DNA of 64,000 bases from Candidatus Alloclostridium intestinigallinarum (lineage in GTDB: Bacteria > Bacillota > Clostridia > Christensenellales > UBA3700): positions 124,001 to 188,000 of the forward strand of contig CAJFJA010000002.1 in assembly GCA_904382605.1 (NCBI GenBank). The letters are read 5' to 3'. Every line of letters starts with the position of its first letter. Position 1 is the stretch's first letter. The notes below the pieces were generated by a model. It had not been told where the DNA came from. It searched no databases and worked only from the letters and a program-made list of their open reading frames with translations. A program made the position numbers and the translations under genes. Of the stretch, positions 1 to 9,839 are shown piece after piece.

Positions 1-151
1 CTGCTGCCGCATCACCGTAGGCGGCGAAACCAAGTACGCGTGCGTGGACGGTCCCGAATTCGACGGACACAAGGTCGACTTCAAGGAGGCCATGCAAAGG
101 GTAGACTTTTATAAGAAGCGCGGCAACGACTGCCGTATGATGAGGTATTGA
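1..151 (+). CDS. nfnA: NfnA-type ferredoxin:NAD(P)H oxidoreductase alpha subunit, C-terminal end
   Basis: Only the last 49 residues lie in the window, read from base 2 to the TGA at 149-151. The tail contains CRITVGGETKYACVDGPEFD followed by GHKVDF, which is the cysteine-containing end of the sulfide dehydrogenase/dihydroorotate dehydrogenase electron-transfer-like FAD/NAD-binding subunit. In NfnAB this subunit carries FAD and a [2Fe-2S] cluster and handles NAD(H). The next gene starts 1 nt after this stop and encodes the matching beta subunit, which supports NfnA over PyrK. The N-terminal part is outside the window, so full length and cofactor residues cannot be checked. Confidence 0.8.
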   Translation, partial: CCRITVGGETKYACVDGPEFDGHKVDFKEAMQRVDFYKKRGNDCRMMRY

Positions 152-152
152 T

Positions 153-2797
<2,645 letters not shown>

Positions 2798-2800
2798 AAT

Positions 2801-3100
2801 ATGCTTGAAATAACATCCGCCCAGCGTGCAAAATTAAGAGGAATGGCTATGAAATTACAGCCTACCGCCCAGTTGGGCAAAAACGGTATTACAGACGCGT
2901 TTCTGGATATGATAGAAGATCAGCTCGACAGCCGCGAGCTGGTCAAAATCACCGTGCTCCGCACCGTTGACGTTCAGCCGCGACAGGTGGTGGACGAACT
3001 TGCGGATATACTGAATGCCGCGCCCGTGCAGGCTGTCGGCTTCAAAATAGTGCTTTACCGTCCCTCGAAACGCGAAGGCGTAAAGCATATTTCTATTTAA
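2801..3100 (+). CDS. yhbY: YhbY family RNA-binding protein (CRM domain)
   Basis: 99 residues, a single CRM (YhbY/CRS1) domain. It starts LTSAQRAKLRGMA-like (here ITSAQRAKLRGMA), followed by LQPTAQLGKNGIT, where the basic GKNG loop is the RNA-binding signature. It ends in VLYRPSKREG. It binds pre-50S particles and is expected to act with Obg just upstream. In many Bacillota yhbY is followed directly by nadD. Here an inverted-repeat element and an opposing gene separate them, so transcription probably ends in this gap. Confidence 0.9.
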   Translation: MLEITSAQRAKLRGMAMKLQPTAQLGKNGITDAFLDMIEDQLDSRELVKITVLRTVDVQPRQVVDELADILNAAPVQAVGFKIVLYRPSKREGVKHISI

Positions 3101-3270
3101 TACCCGTACACTGTTATAGCGGAACGCTTTAATCGCGTTCTTTTCGGCATCTTTTCGCAACACCTCGCTCGTAGTAGCGCTGCTACAACTTCGCTCCGTC
3201 TTGCAAAAATCTGCTTGAAAATAACTGCGCTAAAATCGCTCCGCTACAACAGTGTGCGTGTATCCGTATA
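3101..3270. repeat. Inverted-repeat element, copy 1
   Basis: 170-bp intergenic element beginning at the base after the yhbY stop. Its ends pair: ACACTGTTATAGCGGAACG (3107-3125) matches the reverse complement of the bases around 3237-3255 with two mismatches, and the outer ends read TACCCGTA and TATCCGTATA. The core (TTTAATCG, TTTTCGGCAT, a GTAG/CTAC hairpin, then TCTTGCAAAAATCT) is recognisably shared with the element at 5431-5572. No open reading frame of note. It resembles a small non-autonomous (MITE-like) or structured RNA-forming repeat. Confidence 0.65.
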
Positions 3271-3306
3271 AAATTACAATAACGTTTTAATTTGAACGCT
3301 TCAATT

Positions 3307-3334
3307 CGCCGCTTTCGAGCGGCGTTATTTATTT
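3307..3334 (+). terminator. Probable terminator after yhbY
   Basis: A perfect 7-bp stem CGCCGCT with loop TTCG and AGCGGCG (3307-3324), followed by a T-rich run TTATTTATTT. It would end rightward transcription from obgE-yhbY before the opposing gene. The T-run overlaps the end of that gene. Confidence 0.5.
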
Positions 3335-4132
3335 GCCTTTTTTCGGAGAAATAGGCGGAGCGGGCGGAGGAGTAAGCGGACCTTCGTCTACGGTATAGCC
3401 CTTGAATGACGTGGCAAGGCTGATAAATGACAGGGCTAGAGTTATTGCGGAAACTATCAGATAGTAATTTTTAAGCGGCGTAAGAAAAGCCAGCAGGGCG
3501 AGCACGAGCGCCGCAAAACAGAATCTGACCGCCGCGCCGCGCGTGAACATGAGCGGCAGGGTCGTTTTAAGCGTTTCCAGCCTGCGCCGTTTTTCTTTTA
3601 CCTTAGTCGGGACCGCGCCCGCGTCGCATGCAATTCGGTAGAATTTTCTGAACGACAGAGCTTTTACTTTAAGTCCCATTCTTCCGCCCAAAGCGAGGGC
3701 TTTCGGTTCTTTGTTGGTTGAGAGGATATGTATCAGCGTCACTCCCTGCTGTCTGCACTTGCGGAAGCATGCCGCCGCCATATCCAATGAAAGAGGGGAA
3801 AACCGCGCAAATGCCGCTACCGCATATTCTCCCGCAAAAATTATTCCGTTTTCTTCATGTACGGCCCTTGTTACGGAAAAAACCTTCATCGCAACCTTTT
3901 TCAATTCTTCGTCGCCGCCCGCTTTGCATAAAAAGCACCATTTGGAATATGAAACGAAGCCTTGCTTTTTGCCGCGGTTTGCAATGGCGGCGCCGCCGAG
4001 CCCTACGGCTATAGCGCTCAAAAACGCCGCTCCGAAACATACCGGGGTGGAAAGATCCAGCAGCGCGCATACCGTCAGCGCGGCAATAAATGCCATAAAT
4101 TGAAGAAGTATATAGTCCGCGTACTTACCCAT
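3329..4132 (-). CDS. Membrane protein of unknown function
   Basis: 267 residues; I do not recognise the family. Two hydrophobic helices lie near the N terminus (about 8-30 and 32-52). A soluble central region of roughly 130 residues follows, and there are two further helices near the C terminus (about 205-222 and 226-245) before a proline-rich tail (TPPPAPPISPKK). The central part has two CxxC-like or paired cysteines (CFLCKAGGDEE) and basic patches. The start at 4132 has no clear Shine-Dalgarno. The sequence AATAAT lies 7-12 nt upstream, at the same spacing as the leaderless promoters listed elsewhere here, but without a good -35 box. It sits convergent to yhbY and divergent from nadD. Confidence 0.6.
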   Translation of the reverse strand: MGKYADYILLQFMAFIAALTVCALLDLSTPVCFGAAFLSAIAVGLGGAAIANRGKKQGFVSYSKWCFLCKAGGDEELKKVAMKVFSVTRAVHEENGIIFAGEYAVAAFARFSPLSLDMAAACFRKCRQQGVTLIHILSTNKEPKALALGGRMGLKVKALSFRKFYRIACDAGAVPTKVKEKRRRLETLKTTLPLMFTRGAAVRFCFAALVLALLAFLTPLKNYYLIVSAITLALSFISLATSFKGYTVDEGPLTPPPAPPISPKKGK

Positions 4133-4168
4133 ACCGCGATTATTGCCGCATTTTTCCTTATTATTCCT

Positions 4169-4203
4169 TTGCGCGCGGGCATATTGTATGTTATAATATT
4201 GCC
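4169..4203 (+). promoter_or_regulatory. Leaderless-type promoter of nadD-yqeK
   Basis: TTGCGC (4169-4174), 17-nt spacer, then TATAAT (4192-4197) preceded by TG one base upstream (extended -10, TGTTATAAT). Only six bases (ATTGCC) separate the -10 box from the GTG start at 4204, so transcription should begin at or within a base of the start codon. No Shine-Dalgarno can fit. Confidence 0.7.
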
Positions 4204-5394
4204 GTGAAATACGTAATTTTCGGCGGCACTTTCAATCCGCCCCATTCCGAACATATCGCCATCGCGCGCCATGCCCTCGACTGCGGGTATGACAAAGTAG
4301 TTCTTCTGCCTTCGGGTATTCCTCCGCACAAGAGTTGCGGCGTAAGCGCCGCCCACAGGCTGGATATGCTTGAACTTGCCGCCCGCGGTGTGGAAAATTT
4401 TATCATAGACGACTACGAATTGCATACGGGCGGGATAAATTTCACGTCGGAAGTGCTCCCCGAAATGCTTAAAAAGTACCCCGGAGCGCACTATCTTATC
4501 GGCGGCGACAGCCTTATAGATTTGGATAAATGGCACGAACCGGAAAAGATAATCAGAATGTGCCCCGTACTCGTCTGCCGCAGGGCGGGAAGGGACGCCG
4601 AATTCGATAAAGCCTTGGCGTTTTGGCGCGGCAAGGGCGCGGATATTACGGTAATGGATTACTATCCTAAGGACATATCTTCCACAATGGCGCGTTACCG
4701 TGCGGAGTTGGGCGTTTATACGGGCTTAAACAGCGCAGTTGCCGATTATATCAAGGCAAACAATTTGTATAACGATTATTCTTCCTATTACGAAAAATTG
4801 TCCGCCATGGTCAAACCCGCGCGTTTTGCCCATTGCAAGCGTACCTGCGAATATGCGGTTATGCTCAATATAAAATTGCGTTTGGGGCTTGACAACGACA
4901 AAGTTTTTTTGGCGGGACTGCTCCACGACTGCGGAAAGGGCAGTTCGCGCTTTGACAGGGAAAAGGCGCTCCGCCCCCTTCCCGCAAATGCGGACGAAGA
5001 GGACAGACAGCGCGTGGCGCACCCCGTTTCCTACGACGAAACGCTTATACCTTCGGACGCGATAGGCAAGCCCGTCGAACACCAATTCGTGGGCGCATTG
5101 CTTGCAGAGCAGGTTTTCGGCGTACACGATAAGGAAATTTTGGGCGGTATCCGTTACCATTGCACGGGCAAAGCGGATATGTCGGTTATGGAAAAACTCA
5201 TATTCAGCGCGGACGTGCTGGAAGAAGGGCGCGACTATCCCGGAGTGGACGTGCTCCGCTCCGCCATGCTGAAAAACTTCGAACAGGGCTTTTTGGCTTG
5301 CCTTAAAATGTCCTACGACAACGTAAAGCGCAAGGGCGGAGATATGTACCCTCTGACCGCGCAGGCATACGACTATTATTTCAACGGTAAATAG
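4204..5394 (+). CDS. nadD: NadD-YqeK fusion: nicotinate mononucleotide adenylyltransferase plus HD-domain hydrolase
   Basis: 396 residues starting at GTG. Residues 1 to about 195 are NadD, with the nucleotidyltransferase motif FGGTFNPPHSEH at the N terminus and ISSTMAR near the domain end. This domain converts NaMN to deamido-NAD in NAD synthesis. Residues about 196-396 are a YqeK-type HD domain with GLLHDCGKG and then HCTGKADMSVMEKLIFSADV. YqeK proteins hydrolyse symmetrical diadenosine tetraphosphate. In Bacillus the two are separate adjacent genes; here they are one reading frame with no stop between. The HD part carries an extra stretch of about 35 residues after the HD motif. The rsfS gene that often follows is absent, and a repeat element follows instead. 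Confidence 0.9.
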   Translation: MKYVIFGGTFNPPHSEHIAIARHALDCGYDKVVLLPSGIPPHKSCGVSAAHRLDMLELAARGVENFIIDDYELHTGGINFTSEVLPEMLKKYPGAHYLIGGDSLIDLDKWHEPEKIIRMCPVLVCRRAGRDAEFDKALAFWRGKGADITVMDYYPKDISSTMARYRAELGVYTGLNSAVADYIKANNLYNDYSSYYEKLSAMVKPARFAHCKRTCEYAVMLNIKLRLGLDNDKVFLAGLLHDCGKGSSRFDREKALRPLPANADEEDRQRVAHPVSYDETLIPSDAIGKPVEHQFVGALLAEQVFGVHDKEILGGIRYHCTGKADMSVMEKLIFSADVLEEGRDYPGVDVLRSAMLKNFEQGFLACLKMSYDNVKRKGGDMYPLTAQAYDYYFNGK

Positions 5395-5430
5395 AAGGTT
5401 TCAGTACGATATTCCTTATTTGCTGCTTTG

Positions 5431-5572
5431 TACCCGTAGTGGGCCCCAGTAGAACACTTTAATCGTACTGTTTTCGGCATATTTGCACAATTTGTCGACT
5501 TGTTGTAGTTTACTACAACTGCGCGCCATCTCGCACAAATCTAATGTGTTCTACTGAGGTTAGCTACGGGTA
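5431..5572. repeat. Inverted-repeat element, copy 2
   Basis: 142-bp element with clean terminal inverted repeats. The left end TACCCGTAG...CAGTAGAACAC (5431-5457) pairs with the right end GTGTTCTACTGAGG...CTACGGGTA (5546-5572) over 27 positions with a diverged middle. Inside are TTTAATCG, TTTTCGGCAT and a perfect hairpin GTTGTAG-TTTA-CTACAAC. The core aligns with copy 1 and the right end with copy 3. It lies downstream of nadD-yqeK and carries no gene. Confidence 0.75.
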
Positions 5573-5634
5573 TATTTAGTAACAATTTTTTCATATGCGC
5601 GGATAAAAGTTTTTTCTTTGCACATAAAAAGGGT

Positions 5635-5994
5635 ATGAAAACGGCGATAGTTTTGGCAAGTGTGGCGATGGCGGCTTGCGGCATTTTCTGCGGCGAGCTG
5701 ACGGAATATGTACGCGCTTATGACGGAATAGAGCAGGCGTATTGTGTGGTATATGAAGATATTGCGCTTATAGCGGCAAAAACCGAGCCTATGTTTTCGC
5801 GTAGTGAGGCTAAGGCGTTCCGTGAAAAACTTACCGCGGATATTAAAGCCGAGTTTTCTTACCGTGAAGTGATAATAAGCACCGATTCCGATATTTTCTA
5901 TCTGGCGAAAAAGGCAGAAGAATCGGGACTTTCCGAAGAGGAACTTGAACGGTTGATTGCCACCGGCTTAAAGCGCGCGGGACTTATAGGGTAA
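5635..5994 (+). CDS. Small YhcN/YlaJ-like probable lipoprotein
   Basis: 119 residues. The N terminus has a short hydrophobic segment ending MAACG, a possible lipobox with cysteine near residue 15. The remainder resembles the YhcN/YlaJ spore lipoprotein fold: a strand with AYCVVYEDIALIAA, then a helix (AKAFREKLTADIKAEF), then a strand REVIISTDSDIFYLAKK. I infer the family from this pattern, not from a strong signature. Upstream AAAAAGG sits only 2-3 nt from the ATG, so the ribosome site is poor. A bidirectional terminator follows at 6121. Confidence 0.5.
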   Translation: MKTAIVLASVAMAACGIFCGELTEYVRAYDGIEQAYCVVYEDIALIAAKTEPMFSRSEAKAFREKLTADIKAEFSYREVIISTDSDIFYLAKKAEESGLSEEELERLIATGLKRAGLIG

Positions 5995-6120
5995 AATCGC
6001 AATACAAGAGATTGAATTTACAAATACCAAGTAAGCAAGCAACATAGATATAAGTGTTTTGAAGCATATGACGCGCTCCATTGTTGCCGCTTAGTTGGGC
6101 AATGGCTATGCAGGGATATA

Positions 6121-6153
6121 AAAATCCGATTGACGGTAATCAATCGGATTTTT
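6121..6153. terminator. Bidirectional terminator between the YhcN-like gene and ribU
   Basis: Perfect inverted repeat AAAATCCGATTGA (6121-6133), loop CGGTAA, TCAATCGGATTTT (6140-6152). It has T-runs on both strands, so it can stop both converging transcripts. Confidence 0.85.
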
Positions 6154-6174
6154 ATTCTTATATGTTCAAAATAG

Positions 6175-6873
6175 TTATTTTTCCTTGGAAGAGAGTTCGC
6201 TTTTCCCGTTATCGGAGGGAGTTTCCGCTTTGGTGCAATTTACGTCGCAGGCGCCTGTCGTCTGTGCGGTTTGCTTTTTACGGCGGATACCGAATTTTAT
6301 CAGATTGGAAAGTTTCTTATATACAAGGAGAGTTATCGCCGAGTTGATGAGCATCTTGCCCGCCGTCATGGGAACGTTGAATATGAACAGCGCTTCAAGA
6401 ATGGAATCCGTTCCCGAATAGATGGCTTGGTACATTCCCAAAATGGCGTCCTGCGACATAAAGTTGTAGTACACGGGGTAGGTGACGTAATAATTCAGCG
6501 GTACGCTGATAAGACCGCAACATATTATGCCCGAGATCATACCTATAACCGCGCCGCTGAACGTGCGCTTATACTTGTATATCAGACCCGCGGGTATTAC
6601 ATAGAAAATTCCTATCAGGAAGTTGGCAAGTTCGCCCACGCCGCCCGTTGTGGTGGTGATGAGTTTAATTAAATTTTTCACAAGGCACACGAGCACGCCC
6701 GAAGAAGGTCCGAGCGAGAACGAAGCCAGAACCGCAGGCAGTTCGGAAAAGTCCACAGCCAAAAAAGTGGGCAATATGGGCAAATGGAATTCGAGAAGTT
6801 GCAGTACAGCCGCAAGCGCCGCAAACACGGCAGTCCACGCGATAAAACGCGCATTGAATCTGATTTTTTTCAA
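6175..6873 (-). CDS. ribU: Riboflavin ECF transporter substrate-binding protein RibU
   Basis: 232 residues with five to six predicted membrane helices and the RibU features LEFHLPILPTFLAVDFSELP and LVKNLIKLITTTTGGVGELANF. It would bind riboflavin in the membrane and work with a shared energy-coupling module (EcfT plus two ATPases) encoded elsewhere. Start is TTG at 6873 with GGAG about 6 nt upstream on the minus strand. The family call is supported by the FMN riboswitch directly in front. The last 40 residues are a hydrophilic tail rich in Thr, Glu and Lys, not needed for the fold. Confidence 0.92.
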   Translation of the reverse strand: MKKIRFNARFIAWTAVFAALAAVLQLLEFHLPILPTFLAVDFSELPAVLASFSLGPSSGVLVCLVKNLIKLITTTTGGVGELANFLIGIFYVIPAGLIYKYKRTFSGAVIGMISGIICCGLISVPLNYYVTYPVYYNFMSQDAILGMYQAIYSGTDSILEALFIFNVPMTAGKMLINSAITLLVYKKLSNLIKFGIRRKKQTAQTTGACDVNCTKAETPSDNGKSELSSKEK

Positions 6874-6883
6874 TTTTAGCTCC

Positions 6884-6988
6884 TTTCCTGTCCGGACTTT
6901 AACCGTCGGTACGGGAATTTCACCCGTTCGGCGCCCAGGGGCGTTAGCGGACTTTACCGCCGGTAGAGAATTTCACTCAACCTCAAAG
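6884..6988 (-). promoter_or_regulatory. FMN riboswitch (RFN element) of ribU
   Basis: Read on the minus strand, the leader contains GTGAAATTCTCTACCGGCGG, then TAAAGTCCGC, GGTGAAATTCCCGTACCGAC, GGTTAAAGTCCGGA and a closing AGGAAAGGAG. These are the conserved blocks of the FMN aptamer in the right order. The aptamer ends against the ribU ribosome site, and no T-run follows, so repression probably works by hiding the ribosome site when FMN is bound. This couples riboflavin uptake to flavin status. Confidence 0.95.
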
Positions 6989-7009
6989 ATCTATTTAATT
7001 ATGAAACGA

Positions 7010-7044
7010 TTGCATAAAAAAGTCAAGTATATTATAATTGATTT
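7010..7044 (+). promoter_or_regulatory. Leaderless-type promoter of tsaE-tsaB
   Basis: TTGCAT (7010-7015), 17-nt spacer, TATAAT (7033-7038), then six bases (TGATTT) and the ATG at 7045. There is no room for a ribosome site. Same geometry as at nadD, yggS, rqcH and the phosphoesterase gene. Confidence 0.7.
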
Positions 7045-7458
7045 ATGAAATTCATGTGCAATTCAGTTTCCGATACATATGCCGTTGCAAGCCGTCTTGC
7101 CCGAAAGCTTAACGGCGGCGAGATAATTTTGCTAAGCGGCGATTTGGGCGCGGGCAAAACAACTTTTACCAAAGGGCTGGCAAAGGCGCTCGGCATTTCC
7201 GAGGTGGTTACAAGCCCCACTTTTACTTTTATGAAAAGTTACACGGGCAGGCTAACCCTTTATCATTACGATATGTATCGGGTAACCGATTCGTCCGAAC
7301 TTTACGAACTCGGGTTGGAAGAATACCTCGGCGCGGCGGGCGGAGTATGCGTGATAGAGTGGAACAAGTTTGAAAACTTGAAAAATACGATAAATATCAC
7401 AATAGGCGGCGCAGGCGACGCTCCCCGCCGAATAGACGTGGAGGGGATAGATTTATGA
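7045..7458 (+). CDS. tsaE: tRNA t6A37 threonylcarbamoyltransferase complex ATPase TsaE
   Basis: 137 residues, normal length for TsaE. Walker A is GDLGAGKTTFTKGLAKAL. It is followed by the conserved SPTFTFMKSY and LYHYDMYR segments and the acidic ELGLEEYL and VIEW motifs. It powers the TsaB-TsaD-TsaE complex that makes N6-threonylcarbamoyladenosine on ANN-decoding tRNAs. It overlaps tsaB by 4 nt (ATGA). The ATG lies exactly at the predicted transcription start. Confidence 0.95.
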   Translation: MKFMCNSVSDTYAVASRLARKLNGGEIILLSGDLGAGKTTFTKGLAKALGISEVVTSPTFTFMKSYTGRLTLYHYDMYRVTDSSELYELGLEEYLGAAGGVCVIEWNKFENLKNTINITIGGAGDAPRRIDVEGIDL

Positions 7459-8042
7459 ATATTCTGTCGCTTGACTGCGCCGGAAAGATACTCACCGTAA
7501 CGCTTACCGCCGGCGGAAAACTTTATTCCGCGAACAGCGGTGAGGCAGGCAGCAAAAGGCATAACTCCCTTATTCTGCCGTTTGCCGACGAACTTCTGAC
7601 AAAGGCGGGAATAACCGTCCGCGATATAGACGCAATCGCCTGTGTGGTCGGTCCCGGCTCGTTTACGGGCATAAGAATAGGCGTTTCCACCGCGCACGCG
7701 CTGGCGCGCGCCACAAGGGCGAAACTTATTTCGGTAAATACTCTGCAAGCGCGCGGCTTTGGGATAAAAGGTGATTTTGCGGTAGCTTTGCAATGCCGTC
7801 CCACGGAAAGTTACGCGGCAACGTTTAAGGGCGATTGCTTTAATATGACTTCATGCAAGGCGAGCGGTGAAGATGAAATAGCCGCCCTGAATATGCGCGT
7901 TATCCGTCATGAAGGCAGTCTTACAGCGGAGAATTTGGCGGACTTTGCCCGGGCGTTAGCTGAAAAGGGGCAATTTGTCGCTTCGCTTTCTCCGCTTTAC
8001 CTGAAAAAATCGCAGGCGGAACGCCTTGCGGACGGAGAATAA
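7455..8042 (+). CDS. tsaB: tRNA t6A37 threonylcarbamoyltransferase complex dimerisation subunit TsaB
   Basis: 195 residues. ASKHA-fold N-terminal half with MNILSLDCAG at the start and the family block VVGPGSFTGIRIGVSTAHALA. The C-terminal half is short and diverged, as is common in Bacillota. It scaffolds TsaD and TsaE. tsaD itself is not in this window, although the usual order tsaE-tsaB-rimI is kept. rimI follows after a 324-nt gap filled with repeats. Confidence 0.93.
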   Translation: MNILSLDCAGKILTVTLTAGGKLYSANSGEAGSKRHNSLILPFADELLTKAGITVRDIDAIACVVGPGSFTGIRIGVSTAHALARATRAKLISVNTLQARGFGIKGDFAVALQCRPTESYAATFKGDCFNMTSCKASGEDEIAALNMRVIRHEGSLTAENLADFARALAEKGQFVASLSPLYLKKSQAERLADGE

Positions 8043-8174
8043 CCGCCAAAAGACGCGGCGAGCCGCCGCAGGCTGATTACTCTGCGAAGAAAGCAATTCG
8101 GCATTATCGCCCATTGCTTCGCAGATTATCATGGGTGGAGCGCCACGCGCTCCCGCTGAAAGCGAGGCAGTATG

Positions 8175-8291
8175 CCGATAGAACTCAATGCTTCATCGAA
8201 GATGTAAGTTTATCAATAAACATAGCAACTTCGAAGATTGATTGTGGATGCAACGTCACACGTTGCTGTTCTACTGAGTTGGGTACGGGTA
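8175..8291. repeat. Inverted-repeat element, copy 3 (diverged or partial)
   Basis: The right end GTTCTACTGAGTTGGGTACG GGTA (8268-8291) matches the right end of copy 2. The left partner is only a short GATAGAAC (8177-8184). Inside are a hairpin GCAACG-TCACA-CGTTGC (8250-8266) and a TTCGAAG repeat. No complete left TACCCGTA end is visible. The 8043-8174 stretch before it holds another imperfect hairpin (TCTGCGAAG...CTTCGCAGA) and no gene. Confidence 0.5.
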
Positions 8292-8300
8292 CCCGATATA

Positions 8301-8344
8301 ATTGCAAACATTATAACAAAAAATTGCAAACATTATAACAAAAA
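8301..8344. repeat. 22-bp tandem duplication upstream of rimI
   Basis: The unit ATTGCAAACATTATAACAAA plus two further A bases occurs twice head to tail at 8301 and 8323. It lies in the rimI leader directly after repeat copy 3 and may have been made by slippage. Confidence 0.85.
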
Positions 8345-8366
8345 AAGGAAAAGGCGGAACGAAACG

Positions 8367-8816
8367 GTGGCTGAAAACCAAGCTATTACTTTCAGAGATA
8401 TGCAGCCGGCGGACGCGCCCGCGCTCTATAAAATAGAGTGCGAGGCATTTTCCAAGCCGTGGTCGGTAAGTTCGCTCACCGCTTTGGCGTGCGCGCCCAA
8501 TGCGATTGCCCGCGTTGCGCTTATCGGGGAAGATATTGTCGGCTATTACAGTTTGTATCGCAGTTTCGAAGAGGGCGACATTAACAACATCGCCGTCCGC
8601 GCAGACATGAGAGGGCGGGGGATAGGTACTCTTTTAATGCAGGATATGCTCTCCGTTTGCAAACAAAGCGGAATAGACAGGCTCTTTTTGGAAGTGCGCG
8701 CTTCCAATGTCGCCGCAATCGCTCTCTACGAAAAATTTTCTTTCAGACAGTACTCCGTCCGCAAGAAATATTACGACGGAGAAGAAGACGCCTTCCAGTA
8801 CGCTCTTTTAATCTGA
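8367..8816 (+). CDS. rimI: Ribosomal-protein-alanine N-acetyltransferase RimI-like
   Basis: About 149 residues from the GTG at 8367, a GNAT acetyltransferase. It begins with the family pattern ITFRDMQPADAPALYKIECEAF and has the acetyl-CoA loop RADMRGRGIGTLLM and the C-terminal EVRASNVAAIALYEKFSF. Its place after tsaE-tsaB is the usual one for RimI. The GTG start is chosen because the GNAT homology begins just after it. The upstream in-frame extension reads the repeat region and is not plausible protein. The best ribosome site (AAGGCGG) is rather far, so the exact start is uncertain. Confidence 0.85.
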   Translation: MAENQAITFRDMQPADAPALYKIECEAFSKPWSVSSLTALACAPNAIARVALIGEDIVGYYSLYRSFEEGDINNIAVRADMRGRGIGTLLMQDMLSVCKQSGIDRLFLEVRASNVAAIALYEKFSFRQYSVRKKYYDGEEDAFQYALLI

Positions 8817-9026
8817 CGCGGCAACTACCTCCCAAAAAATTCGGCTTCCTATTATTTTTGAAATTAAATCCAACCTACGCGGCGCTGGGTCGCTTTTTTT
8901 TGACGTACTGTATGTTATATGCACTTAATATAATCGGCTGAATTGATGTACGGATTGATACGAAAACACTAAAAACACCATATTGTATCTTTTTTGCACT
9001 CACGGTGCGGGGTAAAATTTCATACA

Positions 9027-9839
9027 ATGGTTGATATGGAAAATCCTATGCACTATAAAGTATGCGGAAGGGGAGAAAAAGTTTTACTCTTCCTGCACGG
9101 CTGGGGAGGGAGTTGCGATTCCTTTCTGCCGCTTATCAACATACTCAAAGATACCTACCGGTGCGTATCGGTGGACTTTTACGGTCACGGCGCAACGCGG
9201 GCGAAACGCGTCTATACTCTCCGCGATTTTACTTCGGGGGTGCGGGAAGTTTTGCAAAAGGAAAATATAACGTCCTGCGCTGTAATAGCCCATTCCTTCG
9301 GCGGTAGGGTGGCGCTGGATATGTCCGATGCCCCCGGGGTGAACGCTCTTGTCATAATAGACGGAGCGGGGCTGAAACCGCGCCTTACTTTGAAAAAACT
9401 TGCAAGAAAAGCCGATTACAAGATAAAAAAGCTGCTTAAAAAGGACACGTCGGACTGCGGTTCGCCCGATTACAGGGCGCTTACGCCGATAATGAAGGCG
9501 ACCTTCAATAACATAGTAAACACACGTCAAGACGACGTTTTGGGGCAAATTATCAAGCCTACGCTCCTTATTTGGGGCAAGGACGACTGTGACACGCCGC
9601 TCTGGATGGCGCATAAAATGCACAAGGGTATAAAAGGTTCGCGCCTTGTGGTGCTGGAAGGCGGACATTTTTGCTATCTCGATCACGCGTTTGAAGTGTC
9701 GGGATATATCCGAAATTTTTTGAACGGGGTATATTATGGAGTGGATGGCGGCGGCAATATGCGGCATTCTCGGGGCGGTGCTTACTCTTCGCACGCTGGG
9801 GTGGATTCAACATGCGGGATACAGAATTCAGTTAAATAA
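9027..9839 (+). CDS. Alpha/beta hydrolase
   Basis: About 270 residues. It has the oxyanion HGWGGSCDSF, the nucleophile elbow AHSFGGRVALDM (Ser in G/A-H-S-F-G), an acid in LLIWGKDDCDTP and the histidine in EGGHFCYLDHAF. These four elements give a complete catalytic set; the substrate is unknown. The start is probably ATG 9027 (MVDMENPM) or 9036. No Shine-Dalgarno is seen, and TAAAAT lies 9 nt before 9027. After the expected domain end (YIRNFLNG) the frame runs on for about 38 more residues through the start of murF, a 104-nt overlap. Confidence 0.8.
   Translation: MVDMENPMHYKVCGRGEKVLLFLHGWGGSCDSFLPLINILKDTYRCVSVDFYGHGATRAKRVYTLRDFTSGVREVLQKENITSCAVIAHSFGGRVALDMSDAPGVNALVIIDGAGLKPRLTLKKLARKADYKIKKLLKKDTSDCGSPDYRALTPIMKATFNNIVNTRQDDVLGQIIKPTLLIWGKDDCDTPLWMAHKMHKGIKGSRLVVLEGGHFCYLDHAFEVSGYIRNFLNGVYYGVDGGGNMRHSRGGAYSSHAGVDSTCGIQNSVK

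Noticed and set aside
8043..8366. tRNA or other small RNA in the gap before rimI
   Set aside because: The hairpins do not fold as a cloverleaf and no anticodon arm or T-loop consensus is present; repeat remnants explain the structure better.
8900..8934. TTGACG and TATAAT before the alpha/beta hydrolase as a promoter
   Set aside because: The spacer would be 23 nt, outside the working range.
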